64,000 bases of DNA from Melieria omissa (taxonomy: Eukaryota; Arthropoda; Insecta; Diptera; Ulidiidae). The notes beneath the pieces were generated by a model that worked only from the letters and a program-made list of their open reading frames with translations, was not told where the DNA came from and made no database searches. How positions within the stretch are numbered: position 1 is the stretch's first letter; each line of letters starts with the position of its first letter. Location: positions 53,928,404 to 53,992,403 of the forward strand of contig OZ020268.1 of assembly GCA_963971225.1 (NCBI GenBank), read 5' to 3'. Shown piece by piece: positions 22,666-34,099 of this stretch. The position numbers and the translations under genes are program-made.

Positions 22666-25600
22666 TTTGCTGCTGTTGTCCCGGTGCTCACGCGTACGTA
22701 GACTTGTTTCTAGATTGATGTGTGGCTGCGTGTGGTCGTGTGTTTGTGTGTGTGTGGAAGGAAATGCTAATGGCTTCGCTTTTGGGGGCAAAGAAAAAAT
22801 CAATCGGGCTGCTTGTGCGTAATTTTGGCGTTTTTTGTTGGCTTATGGCTAGTGGCCTTTTCGATCAATCGCTAAGCATGCGCTAGCGTTATTTATGCTG
22901 CTGCTGTTGTTGTTGCTGCTCTCGGTTCGCTTCACTTGCGACGCAATGCACGTTTTCGGCTTCCACATATAAAAGAGGCGCGTTGCCACTGCTCTTTGCT
23001 TGCCTCGATTCCAGCGACACTTGAACGAGACCGTGTTCGCTTGCACCGTACGGACTTGGCTGGCCGCTGTCTGTGTCTGCTTTTGTTGCACTCTGCACTT
23101 TAGCTCAACAAGGTGTCCAGATTGCAGCGCTGGACATTAGTACGTTCGGTCTTGGCGGTACCAATATTGCTGCCGTTATAGATCGCTGCTGCTCCTAGTG
23201 CTGCTGCTGCTTCGTTGTATGCAGTCGTTTCGTAGCACCGAAACGCCCTCCAAGACGAAGACGACGTTAGGGGACTTAAATTTTTATTTTTTGATTTATT
23301 GTATTTCTTTATTGATAAATTCATGAAGTTCGTTTTTTCTTGATTAATTGGCTTCGTTAATACGACGTGACGGCTGTGCTGCTGCTAATGCTGCTTCTAT
23401 TACTGCTGCTGCTGCTGTTTTCGATTCAGCTCCCTTTCGCTTCACTTCTACTCGTAAAAACAACACAAAATTCTCTTTATTCTGTTATTGTTGCTTTGAT
23501 ATTTGCTATACGACGGTTCTCTGTTCTGCTTTACGATTTTCGTTTTTTGAAATTCTTATGCAATTTTCTCCACTGTCACAGTGGAGATCCTTTTTAAATT
23601 ATTTTTTTGTTATCTTATCAAAGATGCTTTTTTGCGTTTTGCGTGTGTGGATGTGGATTTTATATTGGTTTTACATTTATTTGTTTTGTTTTTGTTTTGC
23701 TGTTGTTGTAATTATATTATAAATATTTGGAAAATTGGAAATACGTGGCGCCTAATTGTGATTAATTGGCTCACGTTTCTCTAAAAGGTTGCAGCTTCCG
23801 ATGTCTATTACTGGAAAATTTTGAAGTCCTGCAAGGAAAAAGCAAAACACGAAGTCATATAGAATACTTTTACAATAATTAAAAGCATGACACACTTTGC
23901 GAATTCATGGAAGAGTACAGAAAATACTGCACACAGTAAAGTCATAAATTTTACACACGTTGCGTCACGCAGGGAACACCAACCCAGAGGGACATGTTTA
24001 ATTTATGGAGTGCAGTTAATTGCATACTTTTCAGCGCTCCAAGTAACTTTCAGTGTACTTAGGCGGTTACCGAAAGTGCACTGGTGAAAACCTGCCAACT
24101 CACAAAGCTAAAAACGACTAATGACTGAAATGCGGTTGAAGCTAAGCGGGTTTTTCGCTCGTAAAAAGTAAAATAAACCTTTTTTCGAAATATGTATATT
24201 GTTTGCAAACATGAATACAAGAAATAAATTGAAAAAGTTAGAAATTTTTAAACATACTTAACACCGGTTGGTGCACAATTTAAAAAAGAAATCAATAATA
24301 ATTAAAAGGCAAAGCATTTTCATAGCCAAAGGATAGCAAACAGTTTTACCACCTAAGCAGTTTTTACATAAGCAAGAATATGTGAACAGTGGCGTGAAAG
24401 CCTGCGGTGGTCATAAATTAACATGCAAATTCCAGGCTGTCACTCTTAGGTTGCGCTGCACTACTCGGCGCAACACAACACGCGATAGCAACAACAACGA
24501 ACGAGGATTTTCGCGAGTCTATGGCAAGGCACAAAAATGCTGCAGCCAAGTGTTGGCTGCAATTTTTAACCAGTGGAAAAAATTACAATATTTTAAAATT
24601 TTGCTACTTTAATTTATATGTAAAGTGTAGTAAAACGAAATTCAGTCTTTTCCCAAAATATGGTTTAAGTCGACGAGGCAAAGCGTGTTGCCTGACAAAT
24701 TGTCAAAAAATTCGCGAAAATCATAGAAATCGTCGAGTTTAACCACCATGTAACCATTGCCATTGGGACCACTTGAATATAAAAAAACTCGATGTATGGA
24801 TGCCAAACAAGTTAACCCTCGAAAGCCGAACTGCCATCTGCGATTGCGTACTGAATTGCAACAAAATCGACCTTAATCAATCTGAAGTTCCATCAGGACA
24901 CCAACATTGTAACTCGCCAGAGAAGCTCCAGAAGGTTATTATGCACTTTATGCAAATACTCACCTATGACTTAAATATCGCCTATGTGAATTCATGCACG
25001 AACTAACCAACTTGCTCCGTTGAGGTGGAGTTGGAGGTGCTCCTTTATATACTGGTGTTTCTGCAAAAAACAAAGAATTAAGGACCGAATTAAAATACTG
25101 TTTAATAAAGCAAAAAATGGTTTATTAAAAAAGTGTAAACATTTTCTTAATCTTCTTATTGCACGCGTTACACTTCAATAGTTACAATAAACACTTCTGC
25201 TGCATACAGTTAGGCGCATACGAAAAAGTTCGAGCATTGCGACCAATCTATGCGCATTCGACTGACTGAAGTAGTTGACAGGGCATTTTAACGTTGAAAC
25301 CATTAAAAAATATAGCAATTAAAATCCAGCAACTAGCAACACAAGAAATGCTAAAACTGCTAGTTAAACAATTTTTAATTGCGTCGAAATTTCTGTGGTT
25401 AAAGGTTCACTTTTGGCAAAAACAAGGAACAAAAAATCGTGAAAGTGGTCACACTTAGCTAAGCACGTTTGTAGTATACACTTGGACGCGTGTACAACAA
25501 GAGCAGGTCAAGGTTTTTGCCCGTAAGGAAAGCAAATGTGCGCATCAGAGGCCTTTTATGACTTGTTTCATACTCAACTGGCATAGCCCATAGAATTCAA

Positions 25601-26160
25601 TGTGTAAACAAATTTGTAAATTCTTCAAAGTGAAGATAGCAAGAACGTTCATGGCTTTTATTTTTGTTTACTGACCAATGGGTATTGGAAAAATTCTTCA
25701 ACATAGAGCACAAAATCACACTTTAGAATGGAAATAATAGTGAAAATAAACTAATAGAATGGAAATAATATAAAATTTTGATATATGAATCGACAAAATG
25801 TTGGTCCATCTTTGCTGAAATTTGCTGTTTATAGATCACAGTAGAGGTGTCACTTATGTTGCTTTTTTAACTAGAAAAGGGATTGTATGTATTTTTATAA
25901 AGTTAGACATTTGCAGGTTCATTTACAATTAATCAATTTCAAAAATACCAAAACATAATATTTACAAAAAATTAACTGCAGTAGTATCTCATAGCTTCTG
26001 CTCTATAATCATAAACTTAATACATCTATGTATCCTATCAACATCAAATAAACTCGCTATTGGCAAAATCTGCCCAATAAACTTTCTCATATCAGACAAA
26101 AAAATCTAAAACTACTTCAAAAAGGCGCTTACATTACAAATAGAAAATATATAAATATTT
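22666..26160. other. 5' flank of eIF5 and intergenic DNA
   Basis: The first kilobase is relatively GC-rich with GCT/GTT triplet runs (22890-22920, 23370-23420) and probably contains the eIF5 promoter and 5' UTR, but I could not identify a TATA box or an unambiguous upstream noncoding exon. Beyond 23800 the DNA is AT-rich, with no supported gene or complete element. Confidence 0.4.
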
Positions 26161-26168
26161 TATATGTA

Positions 26169-26499
26169 AGGGAGAGGGCTGGGTTATGTTTTTTGGCTCT
26201 AAATTTTCACACAACAAAGATATCGAAAAATCGAAGATACCGTTGGAAAGGTGAACATAAAACGCGTCTTTTTTATGAAGACAGATTCCTTTTTTGATTA
26301 AAACTTAAATCTCTACATCTAATTTTCTAAGGACGTGATTTTTCGCTTCTGTAGCTACCACAAGCAATACGTGTTTGTACTTCGGTGTAACCACAAAAGT
26401 AGAGTCATATCAAAAGACAAACTTGACAGTTGAAAGACTGGCGACATGTCAATTAAGGGAAGAAAAAACAGTACTGGTTCACAACCCAGCCCTTTCCCT
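26169..26499. mobile_element. TA-flanked MITE, 331 bp
   Basis: Left end AGGGAGAGGGCTGGGTTATG and right end (reverse complement) AGGGAAAGGGCTGGGTTGTG are inverted repeats, bounded by TA at 26167-26168 and 26500-26501. There is no coding sequence. The TA target suggests the Tc1/mariner group. A weak resemblance of the AGGG-type ends to the 1.2-kb element at 28808 may be coincidental. Confidence 0.75.
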
Positions 26500-27301
26500 T
26501 ATAAATAATTTGTGTTAGTGTGAAATAGTTTGTGAACACTAACGTTGACAGCCAACTGTGCAGGTCGCGAGCACAAAATAAGTAATGCAAATAGTTACTC
26601 AACCAACATTTCACACGAGCGTCATTTATTTACACGTGGCCCAAAAAAACAACAGCTGCTATCGTCATTTAAACTGCACCACGCGAGCATAGTTTGTCAC
26701 TAAATTACGTTAATTAGATGAGGCAGTGCAATATTCATGCGGCCCCAATAATTAGACACGCACACATAAACGATGTCCCAGACTATCGGCAGAATTGTTT
26801 AATAGTGAAATTAATGCCAGTTAGAAATAAAAAAGACAACAAGTGATAGACAACTTTTGAACTTTTGTAAAATATTCACGGCTTTTATTTACGCAACGCA
26901 CATTTCTCATTCTTTAGGTGTGAAGTAGCACCATTAAAACAAGTGTGGGAAGAGAACGGGCAATTTTCCAGATCTGCCAGAGAGCGTAACTTAACCCTTT
27001 ACACGGTACAGTTGCATATCTGCAGCCAACCGTAAAATTGCCCGTAATTTCGGAAGTAATTATCAAAACTACTCTTTCTTACGATTTTACAACTATGCAA
27101 GGTTCCTTTTTTGAAATACTTTCATTAAAAGTGGGAAAAAGTAGCTAAATTTTACTTGACATCATTTATTTGACCGTTTTTGCGAAAAATTGCACGCATT
27201 TATTTTAGTGAAACAAAACTGATTAAAACTTATTAATAAAAAACACACAAACAATGCGAAGAATGCGGAGTAGGACTATGCTACAACAAACGCATTAATT
27301 A

Positions 27302-28052
27302 TCAGGTGTACAACTTTGCTTCCGCCGTTTTCCGATAGGTGGCTGTACCGGCTGAGGCTGGTTGAAATACATAGATGGTAATGCCTTTAAAGTGAGTGTG
27401 GACAGTGCCTAAAGAATTGTCATCGCCGTTTCAGTGACAGTTGTTCTTGTTTTCGTATTATTCACGCTCGAAAATGTCCGTTTATGTGCCCAATTCTCGC
27501 CATTTGCGGGAAGTTTTACTTTTCTGTTACAATTCGAAAAAAATGCAGCTGAAGCGCATCGAATGCTCTCAGAAACTTACGGTGATGCTGCTCTGAGTGA
27601 AAGAACGTGTCGGGAGTGGTTTCAACGTTTTAAAAATGGTGATTTCGATGTCGAAGACAAACATGGTGGTGGAAGAGAAACACGACAATGCTCGGCCTCA
27701 CGTCGCAAAAGTGGTCAAAAAGTACCTGGAAACGCTGAAATGGGAAGTCTTGCCCCACCCGCCGTATTCCCCAGATGTCGCCCCTTCTGACTTCCACCTA
27801 TTCCGTTCGATGGCACACGGCCTGGCAGATCAACATTTTCAATCCTTCGAAGAATTGGAAAAATGGATTGCTTCATGGATAGCGTCAAAAGAGGACTCCT
27901 TTTTTCGAGCCGGGATCCGAAAATTGCCGGAAAGATGGGAGAAAGTTGTCGCTAGCGACGGACAATACTTTGAATAATACATCTGTAAGCACTTTTTCGC
28001 AATAAAGCTTTTAATTTTGGAAAAAACGGCGGAAGCAAAGTTGTACACCTGA
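27302..28052 (+). mobile_element. Internally deleted mariner (DD34D type)
   Basis: Perfect 30-bp inverted repeats begin TCAGGTGTACAACTTTGCTT. TA flanks both sides (27300-27301, 28053-28054). The element is 751 bp against about 1.3 kb for a full mariner. It carries the N- and C-terminal parts of a transposase with the middle removed. The perfect termini suggest it could still be mobilised in trans by a full-length relative. Confidence 0.93.
27474..27977 (+). pseudogene. mariner transposase, deleted and frameshifted
   Basis: From ATG at 27474 the protein begins MSVYVPNSRHLREVLLFCYN, the usual mariner start. It loses frame in an A run near 27536, then continues NAAEAHRMLSETYGDAALSE and TCREWFQRFKNGDFDVEDKH. 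At about 27675 a large internal deletion joins GGGRE to KHDNARPHVAKVVKKYLETL in another frame, followed by PPYSPDVAPSDFHLF and a C-terminus ending SDGQYFE. The first catalytic aspartate region is gone, while the second (HDNARPH) and third (APSDFH) remain. At least two frame changes plus the deletion make it nonfunctional. Confidence 0.92.
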
Positions 28053-28250
28053 TACTTTAAAAAATGTTCATTTAAAACTAAACTAAATAAAAAAAAAGTT
28101 TTAGTGCTTTTTGTTTTTTTTTTTTGTTTTTAATGTTTTTTACAAAATTAAAGTATATTAAAAAATAAAATATACATGTTTTTGTAAATTTAAATTTATA
28201 TCTAAAAAACATTTGATGAAAAAATTCGCTGTTGCCGTGTAAAGGGTTAA

Positions 28251-28805
28251 CCGGAGAAAAAGCGTTAAAGCTTTTTATTTCATAAATCTGTAAAATATTT
28301 TTAGAAATATGTTCTAGCTTTATATCAGCTTGCTTTCTACCTTTTATTGGTTAATTTCGTTTGATATTCCAATATAGTGAAATTTTAGATTTTATTTAGT
28401 TTTTTTTTTTATTTTAATTTTAATTTTATACATAAGCAAACTTGTTGATTCCTTTAAAACAAAATACTTGAATGAATCTTTTTTCAACTTTTTTTACAAA
28501 TCATTAACTATGCGTCAGATAGTTGCCAAGACTGTTTCGAACTTGAAAGCGCCAATACACAAAACATAAAGAAAAAATTAATAATAAATATTGTATATTC
28601 AGTTGGCTGGAAAGTGGAGGTCAAGCTTTAATAATGAATGAAGTAGTCTAAGTCTATGACCACAAAACTGCAGGTAAAATTACTTTTTAAAAACCAAAAC
28701 AAAATTAAAAAATTATAACAGACGCATATAAGCAAAAGAGAATTGAAATTAAATTGTTATGGATTACTTTTGAAATGTATTGCCTAATTTAGGGCGTATT
28801 TTATA
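28251..28805. other. AT-rich spacer, nothing recognised
   Basis: Low-complexity A/T-rich DNA between two TA/TTAA elements, with no gene, RNA or element terminus that I could define. Confidence 0.4.
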
Positions 28806-28807
28806 TA

Positions 28808-30009
28808 GGGGAATTCTTTGTAAGGTGCCACCCCTACTTGATTTCGACGTTCAAGCAATCCAAGCAAAAAAATTCCTATTTCATTTAATGTATATATGTC
28901 AACATCAATTTTAATGTGGTTTTTGAGGGAACAGACGCAATAACAGGGTCTGGGTACATAAAAGTTAAAAATAAAAACATAAAAATAATAACTGAAGGTT
29001 TTTCTTGCGGTGAAAAATTAATCAAACATTAAACATTTATTCAATGATTTCCAAAATGGCATACAAATGTAAAGTGCCACCTTTTTTTCTTTGTAAGGTG
29101 CCACCCCCCTTTTTTCATTGTTTTGTGGTCCTATACCGGTAAAATGACTTGTTGTTGCTCGGAATCGTCACTAAAAGGAATTTAAGGTATTGAAACGAAA
29201 AGGCACTCTGTGCTGCGCATGAACGCTTTTGCAAGCATACTTTTAGGCATGCACTGTGAAGTACGGCCAACTGGTATAATTCGCTTGGTATAGTCCGATA
29301 TGGCAAGGTTCGCGAGAAATGGGCTGTGCGAGAATGGTCGAGCATTTTCCAATTGGAAATTGCAAGAAACTTCGGCGCGATAAGAAAACTGGTATAAAAG
29401 CAGCAATGTGCAGCGCAGTGAGTCGAGTCGGTGCTGAGCAAGCAATGGGGAATCATGCAATAGTAGTAGTGTAAAGTAGAACAAGTGTAAATTGGTAAAT
29501 AAAGTGACTGTTAGTTTTACTGCATTTGCGCTGAATAATTTAAGTTGTTTTATTTTCAAACCCAATCCAAAAACGAACTCAGAGAACTTGGATTTTCCTA
29601 ACAGTATTCTTAGCCAATTTTTCTCTAATCCTATTATGAGGAATAAAGTAGTTCAGTTTTGTTTATTAATTTCCATACAGTTATTCGTTTTATTCGTTAC
29701 CATTCAATTTGCATTTTGTTTTCGGTAATTTTCTATTCAATTCAAATTAAATTCAATTAGCTTTCGTTATTTGAGATTTTTACGTCTCTAGCGGTTTTTT
29801 TAGGGGGTGGCACTTTATATTAAACAATTTTAGGGTGACGATTTTGAAAACTTTGGGAAATTGGCTGTAAAATTTACGAAAAGTTCAAATGAAGTGTTCA
29901 TAGCACTTTAAACCCTCTTTCCAACGGTATATTAACATTGGCGATACGTTAATTTTCTAACGAGTTATGCACAAAAAACTATGGGATGGCACCTTACAAA
30001 GAATTTCCC
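28808..30009. mobile_element. 1.2-kb TA-flanked element with GGTGCCACC-rich ends
   Basis: Left end GGGGAATTCTTTGTAAGGTG and right end (reverse complement) GGGAAATTCTTTGTAAGGTG are inverted repeats extending about 28 bp with two mismatches. TA sits at 28806-28807 and 30010-30011. A second inner pair (TTCTTTGTAAGGTGCCACCC at about 29090 and GGGGGTGGCACTTTAT at about 29804) implies a duplicated or nested end. The interior between the inner ends includes an LTR-like segment. No transposase was recognised. Confidence 0.7.
29230..29560 (+). repeat. LTR-like promoter segment inside the 1.2-kb element
   Basis: GGTATAAAAGCAGC at about 29391 is a strong TATA box. It is followed by GAGTCGAGTCGGTGC and then AAATAAAGTGACTGTTAG about 110 bp downstream. 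This order (TATA, start region, AATAAA, spacer) parallels the gypsy-type solo LTR at 46919-47325, which also has TATAAAAGG and AATAAAGTGACTGTTGG on its coding strand. I could not define its TG...CA ends or TSD, so it may instead be an RNA promoter of another kind. Confidence 0.3.
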
Positions 30010-30217
30010 TATGTATATATACTAACTACAAACACCTAAATACATTTTAGATGTATACATCTGAGTGCTTTATCGGCAGTGAAGCATTCATAAATTAAAT
30101 TAAAATGACAACCTTTCCATTTTCGATTCAACTACAAAAAACAAGCGACGCTTTGTGATGCAATTTTTGCTCTTATTTTCACTACGGGGGCGACTTGAAA
30201 TCGAGTTCAATTTGCTT

Positions 30218-30517
30218 CTTCTTCTTCTTGACTGGCACGACAGCCCGATCACAAGACTAAGGCCTAGCTACCATCCGTGTTGTGCGTGTGACTTTGTACA
30301 AGGTTGGAAGGGACCTACAGTTCTATGCCGATTCAGAACGGCGAGTTGGGAGCTTTTTCATAGGCAATTTTACTGTCAGAGGTTTGCCATTTCCTGCTGA
30401 GAGGACAGCCGCCGAAAGAGATATTGTTGTTTTTTTTTCGGTGTTAGCGCAACGGAGTACAGTTCGAGCGTCGCAATTGACTCGCGGCCCAACGCACTAG
30501 CCAGCTTAGCTACGGCG
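30218..30517 (-). mobile_element. tRNA-derived SINE with perfect 13-bp TSD
   Basis: On the minus strand the element starts GCCGTAGCTAAGCTGGCTAG, containing an exact pol III A-box (TAGCTAAGCTGG). A degenerate B-box-like stretch (GCGAGTCAATTGC) follows, then a ~220-bp body, ending in (AAG)n. The 13-bp sequence GTTCAATTTGCTT (plus strand) is repeated exactly at 30205-30217 and 30518-30530. The right-hand TSD overlaps the TTAA target site of the adjoining piggyBac-like element. Confidence 0.8.
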
Positions 30518-30662
30518 GTTCAATTTGCTTAACCCTTCTATCAATACGAAGGTACCTGCATTTTTTAAAGTAAAAATAGCCTACTTTCGGCCAAGGAACA
30601 CTATGCTGATATTTTTAGTATCTTCCTAAATATCAATTGAGTACCTATTAGATAACTTATAT

Positions 30663-30986
30663 AGGTTAGGTTAGGTAGAGAAGGGTGTGTGCATCCCAAG
30701 GGCAGCACTTCCACTCGGAGGCCAAAATGGCCCATTGTGAATCCCTTCATGGAAGATTCTGGAGCTAACCAGTGGCTCTCAGTTCGGGGCAAACCAATTC
30801 GACCTCTTGATGAAGGAGAGTAGATCCGATATTTCAACTACTGCTGCGCAGGCCAAGTCTACCTTGACCCCAAGGTACGGAGTCGGCGTTCCTGCAGAGC
30901 CGGGCAGTGGCACAGGTAGTGTTGGATCGTTTCCACTTCTTCCTCATCTCCACAGCTTCTGCAGACATCAGTGGACGAGAGGCACC
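30663..30986 (-). mobile_element. 5'-truncated LINE with 18-bp TSD
   Basis: The direct repeat ATTAGATAACTTATATAG brackets the fragment (30645-30662 and about 30988-31005). On the minus strand the 5' part encodes DVCRSCGDEEEVETIQHYLC followed by HCPALQERRLRTLGSR and a stop, the CxxC...HxxxC zinc-knuckle C-terminus of jockey/I-type LINEs. The 3' end is a CCTAA run (AGGTTAGGTTAGG on plus). It shares tail type with the copies at 7186 and 15108. Confidence 0.9.
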
Positions 30987-31057
30987 ATTAGATAACTTAT
31001 ATAGAAAGAAAACTTTTTCTGTATAACTTTTAGAACCAATTTTGGAACACTACCCCT

Positions 31058-32172
31058 TTGTTCTATACGAAGGCATCCGGGTACCTTCATACAAAATACA
31101 GTAAAACAATAGAGTTTCAACGTCAAATTACTCATTCATATGCGCGTGGACCAAATTTTAAATTTGAAATAAAAGTTGTATTCAAAAATAAGTTAAATTT
31201 AGGACATCCGGTTGAAGTCATCGACTTCACATGCGTGTTACTCCAAGATGTTTTACCCTTTGAAAGGAGAAGTTTACTCTGGAAAACTGGGCAATTGTCA
31301 ACGTATGTAAGACTCAAGTCCGTGCAAAAATTTTACAAATTTGTATTCAAAGATTTGAACCTTACGTACGCAATACTGCAGCAGGTAACCTTTCTACTTC
31401 TGAGGCACTGGCAAAATACCTCTTCGCAAAAAATCTCAATTTGGTGTTAAAAATTAATACTCGACCCCTAAAAATCATCGATATTCGGTTTCACAACGCC
31501 AAAACTTTGGAGTTTTATCTTCCAAAGAGCAATGAAGCTGGGTTGTTCTTTCAACTATGCACCACGGCAAAGCAGTGCCAGGGGACAACCCGAAGTCAAA
31601 AATCTCTCGCATTTATAATACTACAAAGGTCTCTAGAAGTTACGTCTCAAATGTTGACCCATTTCACTACTAAAAGTGGTACGAAAAAGTGGTGGCATGC
31701 TCAATATTTGCAGTTTGCAGCAAACATAAATTCGATACCACAAAAAAGTCAGAGGTCGTGGAGAATATCTTGAGAAGGTAACGTAAGGGGGTGTTGGTGG
31801 TTCAAACTCCCTAAATATTTGCTAGCTACAAACATTATGGGTGACGGATTGATTTCAAATGGTATTGAGGTCAAAAGTTGTAGGCAGAACGCCTCCAAAA
31901 ATGAAATCATGTATGCGTCTCTGATGCCAAAAATTCAGAATAGGCAAAAAAATGCCCTTGTTGTCGCAATTTTTATACTAAAAACAGTTTTGAAACAGTT
32001 TTCGAAGCACAGAAACACTTATGTTCGTTTCTGCAAGCGTCAGCAAGAACAAAACGAGACTCGGACTACCAGCCAAAAGTACATTAGTCATGCTATATCT
32101 GTTCCGGTTAACCTAAGTAACAACGTAAAACACGATAGTGCTGAATTTATTGCACTATTAATATGTGTTTAA
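31058..32172 (+). pseudogene. Unrecognised frames inside TTAA element
   Basis: Three consecutive frames of 130, 110 and 117 codons cover most of the element's interior on one strand. The third contains ALVVAIFILKTVLKQFSKHR and the first FTCVLLQDVLPFERRSLLWK. I do not recognise a piggyBac DDD catalytic domain or C-terminal cysteine-rich ring. They could be a frame-broken accessory or cargo gene, or chance openings. Confidence 0.25.
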
Positions 32173-32337
32173 TGTTTTTTTTTACTAAAATTATCAATGA
32201 ATAACGCTTCTTATAAAATCCAAAAACTAAATTTGTGCGCTATTATTTTCACTTTTCCCATACAAATTGTATGATGTTACCCGGGTACCTTCGTATTGAT
32301 AATGGGTGGAAATTTTTCGTATTGACAGCAGGGTTAA

Positions 32338-33360
32338 TGACCTTAAAGTTTGCACAGCAAAAGTGCAGTTGACAGATGAACGTATCAACGAATGCCGCGT
32401 GGGTGAAACGAGCTTGCACGTAGCGATGCTTGTTTGCACGAATGTTCGAGACTTTCGAGGCTGATAAAGTGCCGACACGTTTCGAAACGATTTAAAGATT
32501 TTGTGCGCTGCGCTCGAGTCATTGAAATGACAGCACAGCAAAAAGGTCCTACTTGGGTGTTCACAACGCGTCATAACGCATTACATTTGTGTGCTAATAT
32601 ATGAATGAATATGGATTCGGTTATTAGAACATTTGTAGGGGGAAAGAAAATAAATTTTACTCAAATTTTAAACAACATTTGAACTCGCAAAGCTTAGATA
32701 CAAATATGTATTCAAATGAGTTGTAGTGTGATTCCTGTACATTTTTATATGTCATTTATAATATTACAATTGATAGAAAAAAAAACAAAACAAAAAAAAC
32801 TAATTTTTTCATTAAAAATTTGAATATTTTGTTAAATTAATCTGTGTGCCGTAAAAACCCGAAAAAATTAAAAAAATTACTTGTGTTTATTGGAAAAAAA
32901 TTTTAGATTTTTTTGATAAAATAAAAAATAAATTTGTTTGAACTAAATTTGTAAAAAATAAATTTGTTTTTTATATTTACATTATTTTTTATGTATGTAA
33001 ATAAACGGCTTTTGAAAACCATAGTGCTTCCTTGTTTGCATCATAACTTCCCCAACAATGATCCAACCTGCAAAAACGCCAAAAAATCATAAAAAATAAG
33101 GAGGAATTGTCTAACGGAAAGATTTTTTTGAAATAGAAAAATGAAAAATTTAAACATTTTGTGTGCAAAATGGTACAAATTTGTATTTAATAATTTATAA
33201 AGAAATATCTCATTGAAAAAATCACCTCCGTCAGACAGTCACTACTGCATTATTACACATTAATTAATTAAATTAATTATTAAAAAAATTCATTATTAGT
33301 TAAACATTTTTGTAGATTGGATCATAATAGTAAAAAAAAATATTCATATATATATATCTT
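32338..33360. other. Intergenic AT-rich DNA
   Basis: Very A/T-rich with poly-A patches; no gene or element termini recognised. It ends in a TA-rich run leading into the GATA microsatellite. Confidence 0.4.
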
Positions 33361-33450
33361 AGACAGATGAATAGGTGGATAGATAGATAGATCGATAGAT
33401 AGATAGATAGATACATACATACATAAATAGATAGATAGATAAATAGATAC
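33361..33450. repeat. GATA/CATA microsatellite
   Basis: Imperfect tetranucleotide repeat of GATA with CATA interruptions. It continues past the hAT-like MITE at 34100-34130, showing that the element inserted into the microsatellite. Confidence 0.9.
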
Positions 33451-34099
33451 TAGAGTCTTGCACGAGTATGCATTTTTGCTATTCGAAAACATTCAAATGC
33501 TTTTGAATAGAATACTTCACTTCATCTCTGCGGACCGGTCCGAATGAATACGAGTACAGCTCTCCTCCAGTACGAGTAAGCTCCGAACAGAAACGAGTAG
33601 ACGTACACTATTTATTCATATTCGCGCGAAGCACAAAAGCATTCGAATAATAGTACACACTGCTTCGAATATACTCGTTTTATTATTCATAAGATTATTT
33701 AGAAATATTTATGTCATATATAAATATTTATTAATTTTTTATGCTACTTTCTTCAATAATTTCCATTTTGCGTATTATCTAATAAGCCACTTCAACCGCA
33801 GCACAACTATACACATGGAAAAGTGACATACTGCGCATAAAAATATTCGGTGAAACTGTTGATATTCGAATACTTCGCAATGTTCTCGATTACCGAATAC
33901 GAGCACTGCAGTATTCGCTTCTCACCGAATACGAGCACTGCAGTGTTCGCTTTCACCGAATACGAATAGAAACGAGAAGCGACGCTCGCTGGTTCTCGTT
34001 TCTATTCGTTTCGTTGTACGCATTCTTCGAATACCAAGTACCCGTACAGTATGTACAGTAGTGTAGCCGCCAAAGTGAATATATTCATGCAGGACTTTA
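33451..34099. mobile_element. hAT-like MITE in a microsatellite, 649 bp
   Basis: Ends TAGAGTCTTGCACGAGTATG (left) and TAAAGTCCTGCATGAATATA (right, reverse complement) are imperfect inverted repeats. Flanking 8-mers ATAGATAC (33443-33450) and ATAAATAC (34100-34107) match at seven of eight positions. A 32-bp direct repeat, ACCGAATACGAGCACTGCAG plus 12 bp, occurs at 33892 and 33924. The interior is rich in GAATAC/GTATTC palindromic motifs. No transposase is present. Confidence 0.75.

Larger units (their letters stand above)
26995..28246. mobile_element. piggyBac-like TTAA element hosting a mariner copy
   Basis: Ends CCCTTTACACGGTACAG (left) and CCCTTTACACGGCAACAG (right, reverse complement) are flanked by TTAA at 26991-26994 and 28247-28250. 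Subtracting the mariner insertion (27302-28052 plus TA) leaves an ancestral element of about 0.5 kb with no coding capacity. This is therefore a piggyBac-type MITE that was later a target for mariner. Confidence 0.85.
30533..32333. mobile_element. TTAA-flanked element containing a LINE insertion
   Basis: Flanked by TTAA at 30529-30532 and 32334-32337. The ends are CCCTTCTATCAATACGAAGG (left) and CCCTGCTGTCAATACGAAAA (right, reverse complement); a second subterminal copy ATCAATACGAAGGTACCCGG lies just inside the right end. piggyBac-type by TTAA and CCC ends. A LINE copy (30663-30986) is inserted within it. Three adjacent plus-strand frames (31058-31450, 31441-31773, 31819-32172) could be the remnant of an element-encoded protein, but I do not recognise them. 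Confidence 0.65.

Noticed and set aside
33361..33450. CRISPR-like spaced repeat
   Set aside because: It is a simple GATA/CATA microsatellite without unique spacers, in a eukaryotic genome.
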